Assembly: GCA_023389545.1 (NCBI GenBank)
Contig: JAEWEI010000418.1
Location: forward strand, 1-11,253
DNA length: 11,253 nucleotides
Source: Actinomycetes bacterium
GTDB lineage: Bacteria > Actinomycetota > Actinomycetes > Actinomycetales > Cellulomonadaceae
Reading direction: 5' to 3'
The translations under genes and the position numbers were made by a program. Below are positions 1-5,988 of this stretch, piece after piece (position 1 is the first letter of the stretch; every line of letters begins with the position of its first letter). The notes under the pieces are model-generated. The model was not told the DNA's origin. It was given only the letters and a program-made list of their open reading frames with translations, and did no database searches.

Positions 1-480
1 AACGCCTACCCGGTGATCTCCACCACGAACCCGTCGACGCCGCCTCCCACGACGCCGCAGCCCACCACCCCGCCGCCCACCACGCCCCCGCCGACGACGC
101 CGCCTCCCACGACGCCGCCGCCGACGACAGCCCCGCCCACCACGCCTCCGCCCACCAGCGCCGGCGCCTGCGCGGTCAAGTACACGGCGAACAGCTGGAA
201 CACCGGTTTCACGGGCTCGGTCCGGGTCACCAACACGGGCGGCTCAGCCCTGAGCAGCTGGCGCCTGACGTTCTCCTTCCCCTCGGGCCAGCAGGTCACG
301 CAGGGATGGAGCGCCACCTGGTCGCAGTCAGGCTCGGCTGTGACGGCCGCGAACGCCGCCTGGAACGGCACGCTGGCGGCGGGCGCCAGTGTGGACATCG
401 GCTTCTACTGCTCCCACTCGGGGACCAACACCGCGCCGACGGCGTTCTCGCTCAACGGGCAGGCCTGCTCGGTGAGCTGA
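1..480 (+). CDS. C-terminal part of a secreted CBM2-containing glycan-active enzyme (5' end outside window)
   Basis: The reading frame is open from base 1 and stops at TGA 478-480, leaving 159 residues. The first 13 residues (starting NAYPVIS) are probably the end of an upstream catalytic or spacer domain. Next comes a Pro/Thr linker of eight five-residue units, then a complete CBM2 of about 104 residues. The CBM2 carries the expected aromatic residues (NSW-NTGF, SSWRLTF, QGWSATW, AAWNGT) and the Cys pair near its ends (GAC at the start, QAC near the C-terminus). CBM2 modules bind crystalline cellulose or xylan and anchor secreted hydrolases to plant cell wall. A third Cys lies in FYCSHSG, so one Cys may be unpaired. 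The catalytic family cannot be told from what is visible. CBM2 identification is very secure; the parent enzyme is unknown. Confidence 0.93.
   Translation, partial: NAYPVISTTNPSTPPPTTPQPTTPPPTTPPPTTPPPTTPPPTTAPPTTPPPTSAGACAVKYTANSWNTGFTGSVRVTNTGGSALSSWRLTFSFPSGQQVTQGWSATWSQSGSAVTAANAAWNGTLAAGASVDIGFYCSHSGTNTAPTAFSLNGQACSVS
40..159 (+). repeat. Pro/Thr linker: eight 15-bp tandem units
   Basis: Eight consecutive in-frame 15-bp units encode PPPTT or close variants ([15 protein letters not shown]). This is a typical flexible, often O-glycosylated linker between the catalytic domain and CBM of actinobacterial cellulases. The units are nearly identical in DNA, so copy number could vary by slippage. 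It differs from the PT/VT linker of the GH74 gene at the other end of the window. Confidence 0.9.
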
Positions 481-495
481 CCCGCCCCGCCTGAG

Positions 496-531
496 ACGGT
501 GGCCCCCGCTCACCCGAGCGGGGGCCACCGT
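496..531 (+). terminator. Terminator hairpin after the CBM2 enzyme gene
   Basis: A perfect 15-bp inverted repeat (496-510 pairing with 517-531) with a 6-nt loop CACCCG starts 16 nt after the TGA. The stem is nearly all G:C and has no clear T tract, as is common for actinobacterial terminators. Because it sits between convergent genes it may act on both strands. Confidence 0.75.
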
Positions 532-540
532 GCCGCGACC

Positions 541-568
541 GGGCGCCGCGCGATCACGGGCGGCGCCC
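541..568. terminator. Secondary inverted repeat in the convergent intergenic region
   Basis: GGGCGCCG (541-548) is matched by CGGCGCCC (561-568) around a 12-nt loop. It lies between two stronger hairpins and could be part of a bidirectional termination zone. An 8-bp G/C stem can arise by chance in DNA this GC-rich. Confidence 0.3.
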
Positions 569-595
569 GCGACCCCTCGGCATGACCCCCTCAGC

Positions 596-633
596 ACAGG
601 TGCGGGGAGTGACGGATCGCTCCCCGCACCTGT
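596..633 (-). terminator. Terminator hairpin after the threonine aldolase gene
   Basis: A perfect 14-bp inverted repeat (596-609 with 620-633) and a 10-nt loop lie about 30 nt past the minus-strand stop at 663. No T run follows. Position and stem strength suggest it ends the zur/aldolase transcript, and it could also block read-through from the convergent CBM2 gene. Confidence 0.7.
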
Positions 634-662
634 CTCCACCTACGCGGGCCGGGCCGGCGGCC

Positions 663-1721
663 TCAGGCGCGTGCGGCCGCCATAGCGCCTCGCAGGGCCT
701 CGACGAACTCGTCGACGTCCTGCGGGGTGGTGTCGAACGCGCACATCCACCGCACCTCCCCGGTGGCGGGGTTCCAGTCGTAGAAGCGCCGGTGCTCACG
801 GAGCCGGTCGGCGGCGCCCGGAGGCAGAACGGCGAAGACGGCATTGGCCTGCGTCGGCTGGGTGATCCGCACCCCCGCGACAGACTCCGCCCCGGCGCGC
901 AGGCGCGCCGCCATCGCGTTCGCGTGAGCGGCGGAGCGCCGCCACAAGTCGCCCTCGAACAGCGCCACGAGCTGGGCGGAGACGAACCTCATCTTCGAGG
1001 CGAGTTGCATGTCGAGCTTGCGCAGGTAGTCGATCCCCGTGACCGCCTCGGGGGTGAGGACCACGACGGCCTCCCCCATCATCAGCCCGTTCTTGGTGCC
1101 TCCCAGCGACAGCACGTCGACGCCCGCGTCGGTGGTCAGCGCGCGCAGCGGCACGCCGAGCGACGCTGCCGCGTTCGCCAGCCGGGAGCCGTCGAGGTGC
1201 ACGCGCATCCCGAGCCCGTGCGCCTGGTCGGCGAGCTCGCGGATCTCCTGCGGGGTGTACACGGTGCCGAGCTCGGTGGCCTGGGTGATCGAGACCACGC
1301 CCGGCTGCGCCCGGTGGGTGTCCCCCCAGCCCCACGCCTGCCGCGCGACGAGCTCCGGCGTGAGCTTGCCGTCGGGCGACGGCGCGGTGAGGAGCTTGAG
1401 GCCGCCGACGCGTTCGGGGGCGCCGTTCTCGTCCGTGTTGATGTGGGCGCTGTCCGCGCAGATGACGGCGCCCCAGCGGGGAAGCATCGCCTGCAACGCG
1501 AGCACGTTCGCCCCGGTGCCGTTGAACACGGGGTACCCCAGGGCCGCCGGGCCGAACTGCTCGCGGAGCACACGCTGCAGGCGCGCGGACCACTCGTCCT
1601 CGCCGTACGCGACCTGGTGGCCGCCGTTCGCCTCCGCCAGGGCGGCCAGCACCTCGGGGTGCACGCCTGCGTAGTTGTCGGAGGCGAAGTCGCGTCGGGC
1701 GGTGTCGTGGGTCGCGGTCAC
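663..1721 (-). CDS. ltaE: Low-specificity L-threonine aldolase (PLP-dependent)
   Basis: The 352-residue protein matches the beta-eliminating lyase / threonine aldolase fold (PF01212) at normal length. These cytosolic enzymes split L-threonine or L-allo-threonine into glycine and acetaldehyde. The N-terminal DFASDNYAG motif, NGTGAN at about 68-72, SAHIN with His93 that would stack on the cofactor, HLDGSR with Asp177 and Arg180, and GGTKNG with the PLP lysine at Lys210 are all visible. The GGTKNG form resembles Pseudomonas-type low-specificity aldolases. The start is GTG at 1719-1721; a nearby ATG (1727-1729) is out of frame and soon meets a stop. No clear Shine-Dalgarno is seen. It follows the zur-like gene by 51 bp in the same direction, so it may be co-transcribed. 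Fold and class are secure; exact substrate (Thr versus related beta-hydroxy amino acids) is inferred. Confidence 0.92.
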   Translation of the reverse strand: MTATHDTARRDFASDNYAGVHPEVLAALAEANGGHQVAYGEDEWSARLQRVLREQFGPAALGYPVFNGTGANVLALQAMLPRWGAVICADSAHINTDENGAPERVGGLKLLTAPSPDGKLTPELVARQAWGWGDTHRAQPGVVSITQATELGTVYTPQEIRELADQAHGLGMRVHLDGSRLANAAASLGVPLRALTTDAGVDVLSLGGTKNGLMMGEAVVVLTPEAVTGIDYLRKLDMQLASKMRFVSAQLVALFEGDLWRRSAAHANAMAARLRAGAESVAGVRITQPTQANAVFAVLPPGAADRLREHRRFYDWNPATGEVRWMCAFDTTPQDVDEFVEALRGAMAAARA

Positions 1722-1743
1722 CGGGTCATTCTGCCGGAGCAGG

Positions 1744-1763
1744 AGCCGGCCGCGGAGCCGGCC
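1744..1763 (-). terminator. Weak hairpin between the Fur-family gene and the aldolase gene
   Basis: GCCGGC at 1745-1750 and 1757-1762 can pair around a 6-nt loop, with one more G-U pair on the minus-strand RNA. It lies just after the Fur-family stop and before the aldolase start. It could be a leaky terminator or processing site, or chance in GC-rich DNA. Confidence 0.3.
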
Positions 1764-1772
1764 TCGGAAAAG

Positions 1773-2216
1773 TCAGCGCGCGTCGTCCGCCGCTGCGCGC
1801 TGAGCAGCCCGAGCCTGCGCCTGCGCCGCCCGGCAGTCGGCGCATGTGCCGACCAGCTCGATGGTGTGCTCCACGTCGGCGAAGTCGTACGACGCGGCGA
1901 CCTGGTCGGCCCACGCCTCCGTGCCCGGGCCGTCGATCTCCACGGCGCGGCCGCAGTGCCGGCAGACGAGGTGGTGGTGGTGGCTGCGCCGCTCGCACCG
2001 CCGGTAGACGGCCTCGCCGTCCGCGGAGCGCAGGACGTCCACCTCGCCGCTCTCGCTGAGCGTCTGCACCGCGCGGTACACAGTCGCCAGCCCGACGCTG
2101 GAGCCCTTCGCGCGCAGGAGCTCGTGGATCTGCTGCGCGCTGCGGAACTCGTCGAGCCCGTCGAGGAGTGCGATCACCTCGGCGCGCTGCCGCGTGTTGC
2201 GCTGCACCACAGCCAT
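1773..2216 (-). CDS. zur: Fur-family metal-responsive repressor, most like Zur
   Basis: The 147-residue protein has the usual Fur-superfamily length and order. An N-terminal winged helix carries the recognition helix around VGLATVYRAVQTL (41-53). The metal/dimerisation half follows, with HHHH at 79-82, Cys85-x-x-Cys88, His117 and Cys125-x-x-Cys128 (structural zinc site). The HHHHLVCRHCG context is typical of Zur repressors, which bind zinc-uptake operators when zinc is plentiful. An Ala-rich tail (about 130-147) ends the protein. ATG 2214-2216 is preceded by GAGGA and GGAG on the minus strand. No znuABC-like genes are in view to confirm zinc, so Fur or another metal specificity remains possible. 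It is separated from the upstream HU gene by a terminator-like hairpin and so is probably expressed from its own promoter in 2217-2383; no convincing promoter boxes or Zur box were picked out there. Confidence 0.9.
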   Translation of the reverse strand: MAVVQRNTRQRAEVIALLDGLDEFRSAQQIHELLRAKGSSVGLATVYRAVQTLSESGEVDVLRSADGEAVYRRCERRSHHHHLVCRHCGRAVEIDGPGTEAWADQVAASYDFADVEHTIELVGTCADCRAAQAQARAAQRAAADDAR

Positions 2217-2383
2217 CAGTCCTCAGCTCCCACCGCTCTGTGCACGAGTCCCCGCGCGCCGCTCCGCGCGGCGGCCTCATGCGCCTCCACCCTGGCGTGC
2301 GATCAGCCCGCCCGCATGCCCGGCCAGTCTAGGCGACAGGCCCTGACCGGCCGATCTGGCCACACGCGCGGGGCGGCATGACG

Positions 2384-2415
2384 AGGCCCCCCGCCGCAGC
2401 CGCGGTGGGGGGCCT
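2384..2415 (-). terminator. Terminator hairpin after the HU gene
   Basis: A 14-bp inverted repeat with one imperfect pair (2384-2397 with 2402-2415) and a 4-nt loop begins 14 nt past the HU stop codon. It separates HU from the downstream zur-like gene. Its stem contains runs of six C and six G. Confidence 0.75.
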
Positions 2416-2429
2416 GGTCAGGATGCTGC

Positions 2430-2714
2430 CTACTTGGCGGCGACGGCGCGCTTGAGGGCGCTGCCCGCGGTGAGCTTCACACGGAAGCCGGCGGGGATCT
2501 CGAGCTTCTCGCCGGTCTGCGGGTTGATGCCCGTGCGCGCGGCACGGTCGGCGCGCGACACCGCGAGCAGGCCGGGGATGGTGACGCTCTCGCCGGCGGC
2601 GAGCTGCTCGACCAGGACCTCCTGGAAGGCCTTGAGCGCCGCGTCGGCGGCGGTGTTGGTCAGTCCGGCCTTGGCGGCGATGGCCTGGACGAGCTCGGTG
2701 CGGTTGACGCTCAC
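2430..2714 (-). CDS. hup: HU-family nucleoid-associated DNA-binding protein
   Basis: The 94-residue protein is the size of a classical bacterial HU. It begins SVNRTELVQAIA and continues through the helical dimer core (AADAALKAFQEVLVEQL). The IPGLLAV sheet, the basic arm around NPQTGEKLEIPAG (64-76, with the conserved arm-tip proline) and the C-terminal FRVKLTAGSALKRAV helix follow. It bends and coats DNA without strong sequence specificity. The start is GTG 2712-2714, chosen because AAGGAG (2724-2729 on the minus strand) lies 9 nt upstream and because homology begins exactly there; the open frame extends further upstream without homology. It lacks the long Lys/Ala/Pro tail of mycobacterial HupB or streptomycete HupS. 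It lies downstream of the Ku-PHP pair, separated by 166 bp, and likely has its own promoter. Confidence 0.96.
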   Translation of the reverse strand: MSVNRTELVQAIAAKAGLTNTAADAALKAFQEVLVEQLAAGESVTIPGLLAVSRADRAARTGINPQTGEKLEIPAGFRVKLTAGSALKRAVAAK

Positions 2715-2723
2715 GGGATTGTG

Positions 2724-2729
2724 CTCCTT
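2724..2729 (-). promoter_or_regulatory. Shine-Dalgarno that fixes the HU GTG start
   Basis: AAGGAG on the minus strand lies 9 nt before GTG 2712-2714. It shows that translation starts at this GTG rather than at in-frame codons further upstream. Confidence 0.8.
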
Positions 2730-2747
2730 GTCGGTCGGGACGTGCGT

Positions 2748-2768
2748 GCCCGGGTGAGTGCCCCGGGC
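2748..2768 (-). other. Inverted repeat in the HU leader / after the PHP gene
   Basis: GCCCGGG (2748-2754) is matched by CCCGGGC (2762-2768) around a 7-nt loop, about 34-54 nt upstream of the HU start. It may be a structured 5' leader of hup or a distal terminator of the Ku-PHP transcript. A 7-bp stem is weak evidence in this GC content. Nothing else definite was seen in the 166-bp gap. Confidence 0.25.
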
Positions 2769-2880
2769 GACGGCGGAGACGGAAGGCCGACGAGTCCGGA
2801 GCCTCGTTGACGCGTGTCCACCGCGGATGACCCTAGTGGCCCGCGCCGGGTGCTCGCTGCCACGGCGCGCCTGCGGAACC

Positions 2881-3930
2881 TCACATCCGCGCGTCGAGCC
2901 TGGCCAGGAGGTCGTCCAGGGGCCACGCGTCGATGACCTGCTCGGCGCCCACGCCGTGCGCGGCGGCGCGGTCGCAGCCCGCGATCTGCCAGTCGAGCTG
3001 GCCGGGCGCATGCGCGTCGGAGTCCACGGAGAACACGCACCCCAGCTCGACGGCTCGGTCGAACAGGGCGTGCGGCGGGTCGAGCCGGTCCGGCCGGCAG
3101 TTGACCTCGACGGCCACGCCGTTCTCGGCGCATGCCGCCAGGACGGCGTCCGCGTCGAACTCGCTGGCGGGGCGCTGACGCCGTCCGGTGAGCTGCCGGC
3201 CGGTGAGGTGCCCGAGCACGTCGACGTGCGGGTTGCGCACCGCCGCGAGCATCCTGCGGGTCATCGCCGCCCGGTCCATCCGCAGCTTGGAGTGCACCGA
3301 CGCGACCACCACGTCGAGCTCGGCCAGCAGGTCGGGATCCTGGTCGAGCGACCCGTCGTCGAGGATGTCCACCTCGATGCCGGTGAGCACCCGGAAGGGC
3401 GCCACCGCGCGGTTGAGCGCGGCGATCTGCTCGATCTGCGCGCGCAGCCGGGCGGCGGACAGGCCGTTGGCGACGGTCAGCCGGGGCGAGTGGTCGGTGA
3501 CGGCCATGTACTCGTGGCCGAGCTCGATCGCCGCGAGCACCATCTCCTGCAGCGGGCTGCCGCCGTCGCTCGCGTCGGTGTGCGTGTGCAGGTCGCCGCG
3601 CAGTCGCTCGCGCAGCGCGTCGCCCGGGCGCGGCCCGCGGCTGGCGGCGTCCTCCGCCTCCAACCGGTCGAGGTACTCCTGGGGCTCGTCGCGCACGGCG
3701 GCGGCGACGATCGACGCGGTGCGATCGCCGACGCCGGGCAGGTCGGTGAGGGACTGCGCCTCAACCCGCGCCACGAGCTCGTCGGGGTCCAGCTTCTCGA
3801 TGGTGCGGGCTGCGTGTCGGAACGCGTCGCTGCGGTAGGCGCTCGCCTGCGCGCGCTCGAGCAAGAACGCGACGCGACGCAGCGCGCTCACCGCGTCGGC
3901 CTGCGCGGTGGCTGCCTGTGGGGACCCCAT
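2881..3930 (-). CDS. PHP-domain phosphoesterase with N-terminal helix-hairpin-helix (PolX C-terminal-like)
   Basis: This 349-residue protein resembles the C-terminal PHP part of bacterial family X DNA polymerase but lacks the polymerase palm. Residues about 10-100 are helical and carry a helix-hairpin-helix DNA-binding motif (LTDLPGVGDRTASIV, 61-75). Residues about 110-345 form the PHP metal-dependent phosphoesterase domain. Its metal ligands appear intact: DLHTH (His115, His117), VTDHS (Asp146, His147), GIEVDI (Glu186), SVHS (His213), LGHLTG (His241) and SDAH (Asp305, His307). PolX PHP domains have 3'-5' exonuclease or 3'-phosphatase-type activities. Other PHP proteins are histidinol phosphatases, but the HhH argues for a DNA substrate. 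ATG 3928-3930 starts 6 nt after the ku stop with no strong Shine-Dalgarno, which suggests translational coupling to ku. Family is secure; a role in end processing during end joining is inference. Confidence 0.88.
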   Translation of the reverse strand: MGSPQAATAQADAVSALRRVAFLLERAQASAYRSDAFRHAARTIEKLDPDELVARVEAQSLTDLPGVGDRTASIVAAAVRDEPQEYLDRLEAEDAASRGPRPGDALRERLRGDLHTHTDASDGGSPLQEMVLAAIELGHEYMAVTDHSPRLTVANGLSAARLRAQIEQIAALNRAVAPFRVLTGIEVDILDDGSLDQDPDLLAELDVVVASVHSKLRMDRAAMTRRMLAAVRNPHVDVLGHLTGRQLTGRRQRPASEFDADAVLAACAENGVAVEVNCRPDRLDPPHALFDRAVELGCVFSVDSDAHAPGQLDWQIAGCDRAAAHGVGAEQVIDAWPLDDLLARLDARM

Positions 3931-3936
3931 CGCTGG

Positions 3937-4962
3937 TCAGGAGGCCCGGCGCCGCGGACGGCGCGTCGTGCCGGTGCTCGCCTCGTCGTCCTGCGGCGCG
4001 GCCTTGGCCTTGGACTTGGCCTTGGCGGCCGGCTTCTTCGCGCGGGCGCTCGGGGCGGGCGCCGCGTCATCGGCGGCCGTGCGCTCGTCGCCCTCCGCCT
4101 CGGCTGTGGCGCTGGACGCCTTCGACTGCCGCTTCGCGCCACCGGCCTGCTTCGACGCGCTGGGCTGGCGGCCCCGCGCCTTCTCCACACTGCGTTGCAG
4201 CGCGGCGAGCAGGTCGACCACCTCCGCCCCCTCGCCCTCGCGGCCACCAGCGCCCTCGAGCCGCTCGGCGACCCCCTGGGTGCTGCCCGCGGCCACCTTT
4301 GCCTCGATCAGGCTCTCCAGCGCGCCCTGGTAGGAGTCCTCGAAGCCCGACGGGTCGAAGTCCGCCGCCAGGGACTCGACCAAGGACGACGCCATCGCCA
4401 GCTCCTGCGGACGGACCTGCACGTCGGTGTCCAGGACGGGGAAGTCGGCGGCGCGCACCTCGTCCGGCCACAACAGCGTCTGCAGGCAGATCACGTCGTC
4501 GCGCACCCGCAGCACCGCCATCGACTCCCGCTGCCGCAGCGCGACCTTCACCACGGCCATCCGCTCGGACGTCGCCAGCGCCTCCCGCAGCAGCGCGTAC
4601 GGCTTCACAGCAGTGCGCTCCGGCTCCAGGTAGTACGTCTTCGCCAGCAGGATCGGGTCCACCTGCTCCTGCGGCACGAACTCCACGACCTCGATCTCCC
4701 GCTCAGTGGCCAGGGGGAGCTGCGCCAGGTCCTCGTCGGTGAGGATCACCAGCTCGCCGTCAGCCGTCTCGTACCCCTTGGCGATGTCCGCCATCTCCAC
4801 CGCCTCGCCGCACACGCTGCACGTCTTGCGGTACCGGATGCGCCCGCCGTCGATGCGGTGCACCTGGTGCAACGGCACCTCGTGCTCGCCTGTGGCCGCG
4901 TAGAGCTTGACGGGGACGTTGACCAGCCCGAAGGCGACCGCGCCCTTCCAGATCGCCCGCAC
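3937..4962 (-). CDS. ku: Ku, DNA-end-binding protein of bacterial non-homologous end joining
   Basis: The 341-residue protein begins MRAIWKGAVAFGLVNVPVKL, the typical N-terminus of bacterial Ku, and the Ku core beta-barrel runs to about residue 230. A zinc-ribbon-like Cys48-x-x-Cys51 is present. VVDLLAALQRSVE (248-260) matches the short conserved C-terminal segment known in bacterial Ku proteins to contact LigD. Residues 261-341 are a low-complexity Lys/Ala/Arg-rich extension (AKKPAAKAKSKAKA, then RRPRRR). Comparable extensions in other actinobacterial Ku proteins bind DNA and help sliding or bridging. Homodimeric Ku rings load on double-strand-break ends and recruit the ligase/polymerase. 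GTG 4960-4962 has a strong GGGGAGGT Shine-Dalgarno 8 nt upstream. ku is divergent from the LigD genes across 90 bp and heads a two-gene unit with the PHP gene. Identity is very secure. Confidence 0.97.
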   Translation of the reverse strand: MRAIWKGAVAFGLVNVPVKLYAATGEHEVPLHQVHRIDGGRIRYRKTCSVCGEAVEMADIAKGYETADGELVILTDEDLAQLPLATEREIEVVEFVPQEQVDPILLAKTYYLEPERTAVKPYALLREALATSERMAVVKVALRQRESMAVLRVRDDVICLQTLLWPDEVRAADFPVLDTDVQVRPQELAMASSLVESLAADFDPSGFEDSYQGALESLIEAKVAAGSTQGVAERLEGAGGREGEGAEVVDLLAALQRSVEKARGRQPSASKQAGGAKRQSKASSATAEAEGDERTAADDAAPAPSARAKKPAAKAKSKAKAAPQDDEASTGTTRRPRRRAS

Positions 4963-5052
4963 GGACGACCACCTCCCCTCGCACCGCCGGGCGCCCGCGC
5001 ACTCGAGGGCCCGAACGCGCGACGTCCCGGGTCATCTGGGCAGGATGGACCC
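4963..5052. promoter_or_regulatory. Divergent promoter region between ku and the LigD genes
   Basis: These 90 bp must hold the promoters of both the ku-PHP unit (minus) and the ligase-polymerase-DUF4126-Dps run (plus), so the two halves of the repair system may be co-regulated here. It contains the ku Shine-Dalgarno (4971-4978, minus), a 10-bp palindrome CGGGCGCCCG (4988-4997) that may be chance, and AGGA (5042-5045) before the ligase GTG. No convincing -35/-10 pair or sporulation/stress sigma signature could be assigned by eye. Confidence 0.5.
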
Positions 5053-5988
5053 GTGCAGCCCATGCTCGCCACCGGAGCCGACCCGCAGATCGGGCTGCCC
5101 ACAGGTCCCGGGTGGGCTTTCGAGGTGAAATGGGACGGCGTGCGGGTGCTCGCCGACACCACCCGAGGCGGCCTGCGGCTGCTGAGCCGCACCGGCCGGG
5201 ACGTCACAGTCGCCTACCCCGAGCTGGGCGCGCTCGCGGACGTCCAGGGGGCGGTGCTGGACGGCGAGGTCGTCGCGATGTCCGGCGGGAGGCCGTCCTT
5301 CGAGGCGCTCGCCGAGCGCATGCACGTGCGGGACGCCGCGCGCGCCCGGCGGCTGGCCCAGGAGTCCCCCGTGTCCTACCTCGTCTTCGACGTGCTGACG
5401 CTCTACGGGGTGGATGTGACCCGCAGGTCCTTCGACGAGCGCCGCGCGACGCTCGAACGGCTGACGCTCCCGCCGCCGGCGCAACTCTCCCCCGTGTACA
5501 CCGACGGTGCAGAGCTCTGGCAGGTCACCCTCGAGCACGGGCTCGAAGGCGTCATCGCCAAGCGTCGCGCGTCCACTTACCAGGCCGGGCGTCGGTCGCA
5601 CGACTGGGTCAAGGCGGCGCACCGCACCACGCGCACCGCCCTGGTCGGCGGGTGGCGCCCTCCGACGGCCGGCACGGGCGTCATCGGCGCCGTGCTGCTC
5701 GCCGCCCCCGACGCGGACGGCCGGCTGCGGTACCTGGGGCGCGCCGGCAGTGGGATCGCGGGGCCGCTCGAACGGGATCTCGCCCGCCTGCTCGGGCCGG
5801 CGCGGCGAGCGGACAGCCCGTTCGACGACGAGGTCCCCCCGCTCGACGCGCGCGGCGCCACGTGGTGCGATCCGGTGGTGGCCCTCGACGTCGCGTACCT
5901 GCACCGCACCGCCGCCGGGCGGCTGCGCCATCCCGTCGTGCGGGGCATCCGCGACGACTCCGACATCGACCTCTGGGAGGACCTGTGA
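5053..5988 (+). CDS. ligD: Stand-alone LigD-type ATP-dependent DNA ligase
   Basis: The 311-residue protein is the ligase module of LigD without polymerase or phosphoesterase domains. The adenylation domain carries motif I FEVKWDGVR (nucleophile Lys26), SRTGRD (45-50), DGE (70-72), VFDVL (111-115), EGVIAKR (165-171) and motif V around DWVKAAHR (184-191). An OB-fold domain (about 195-300) follows, with GGWRPP and YLGRAGSGI. The enzyme seals nicks through a lysine-AMP intermediate and acts with Ku. GTG 5053-5055 (protein MQPMLAT) is preferred because AGGA lies 7 nt upstream; ATG 5062 would remove three residues. The open frame continues far upstream but is only antisense to ku and the PHP gene. 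The usual second lysine of motif V (KxK) appears to be alanine. The stop overlaps the next gene by 4 bp. Confidence 0.95.
   Translation: MQPMLATGADPQIGLPTGPGWAFEVKWDGVRVLADTTRGGLRLLSRTGRDVTVAYPELGALADVQGAVLDGEVVAMSGGRPSFEALAERMHVRDAARARRLAQESPVSYLVFDVLTLYGVDVTRRSFDERRATLERLTLPPPAQLSPVYTDGAELWQVTLEHGLEGVIAKRRASTYQAGRRSHDWVKAAHRTTRTALVGGWRPPTAGTGVIGAVLLAAPDADGRLRYLGRAGSGIAGPLERDLARLLGPARRADSPFDDEVPPLDARGATWCDPVVALDVAYLHRTAAGRLRHPVVRGIRDDSDIDLWEDL

Noticed and set aside
40..159. Tandem 15-bp repeats as a possible CRISPR or VNTR regulatory array
   Set aside because: The units are contiguous with no spacers and encode an in-frame PPPTT linker joined to a CBM2.
2326..2331. TAGACT on the minus strand as a -10 box for the Zur-like gene
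   Set aside because: No matching -35 was found at a suitable distance, so a promoter call could not be supported.
582..2381. 599-residue plus-strand open frame
   Set aside because: It is antisense to the clearly homologous threonine aldolase and Zur-like genes, with an Arg/His/Pro/Gly-rich composition typical of GC-rich shadow frames.
2758..5052. Long upstream extension of the ligase frame on the plus strand
   Set aside because: It is antisense to the PHP and ku genes and has no recognisable domain. Ligase homology begins at the GTG at 5053, which has its own ribosome-binding site.
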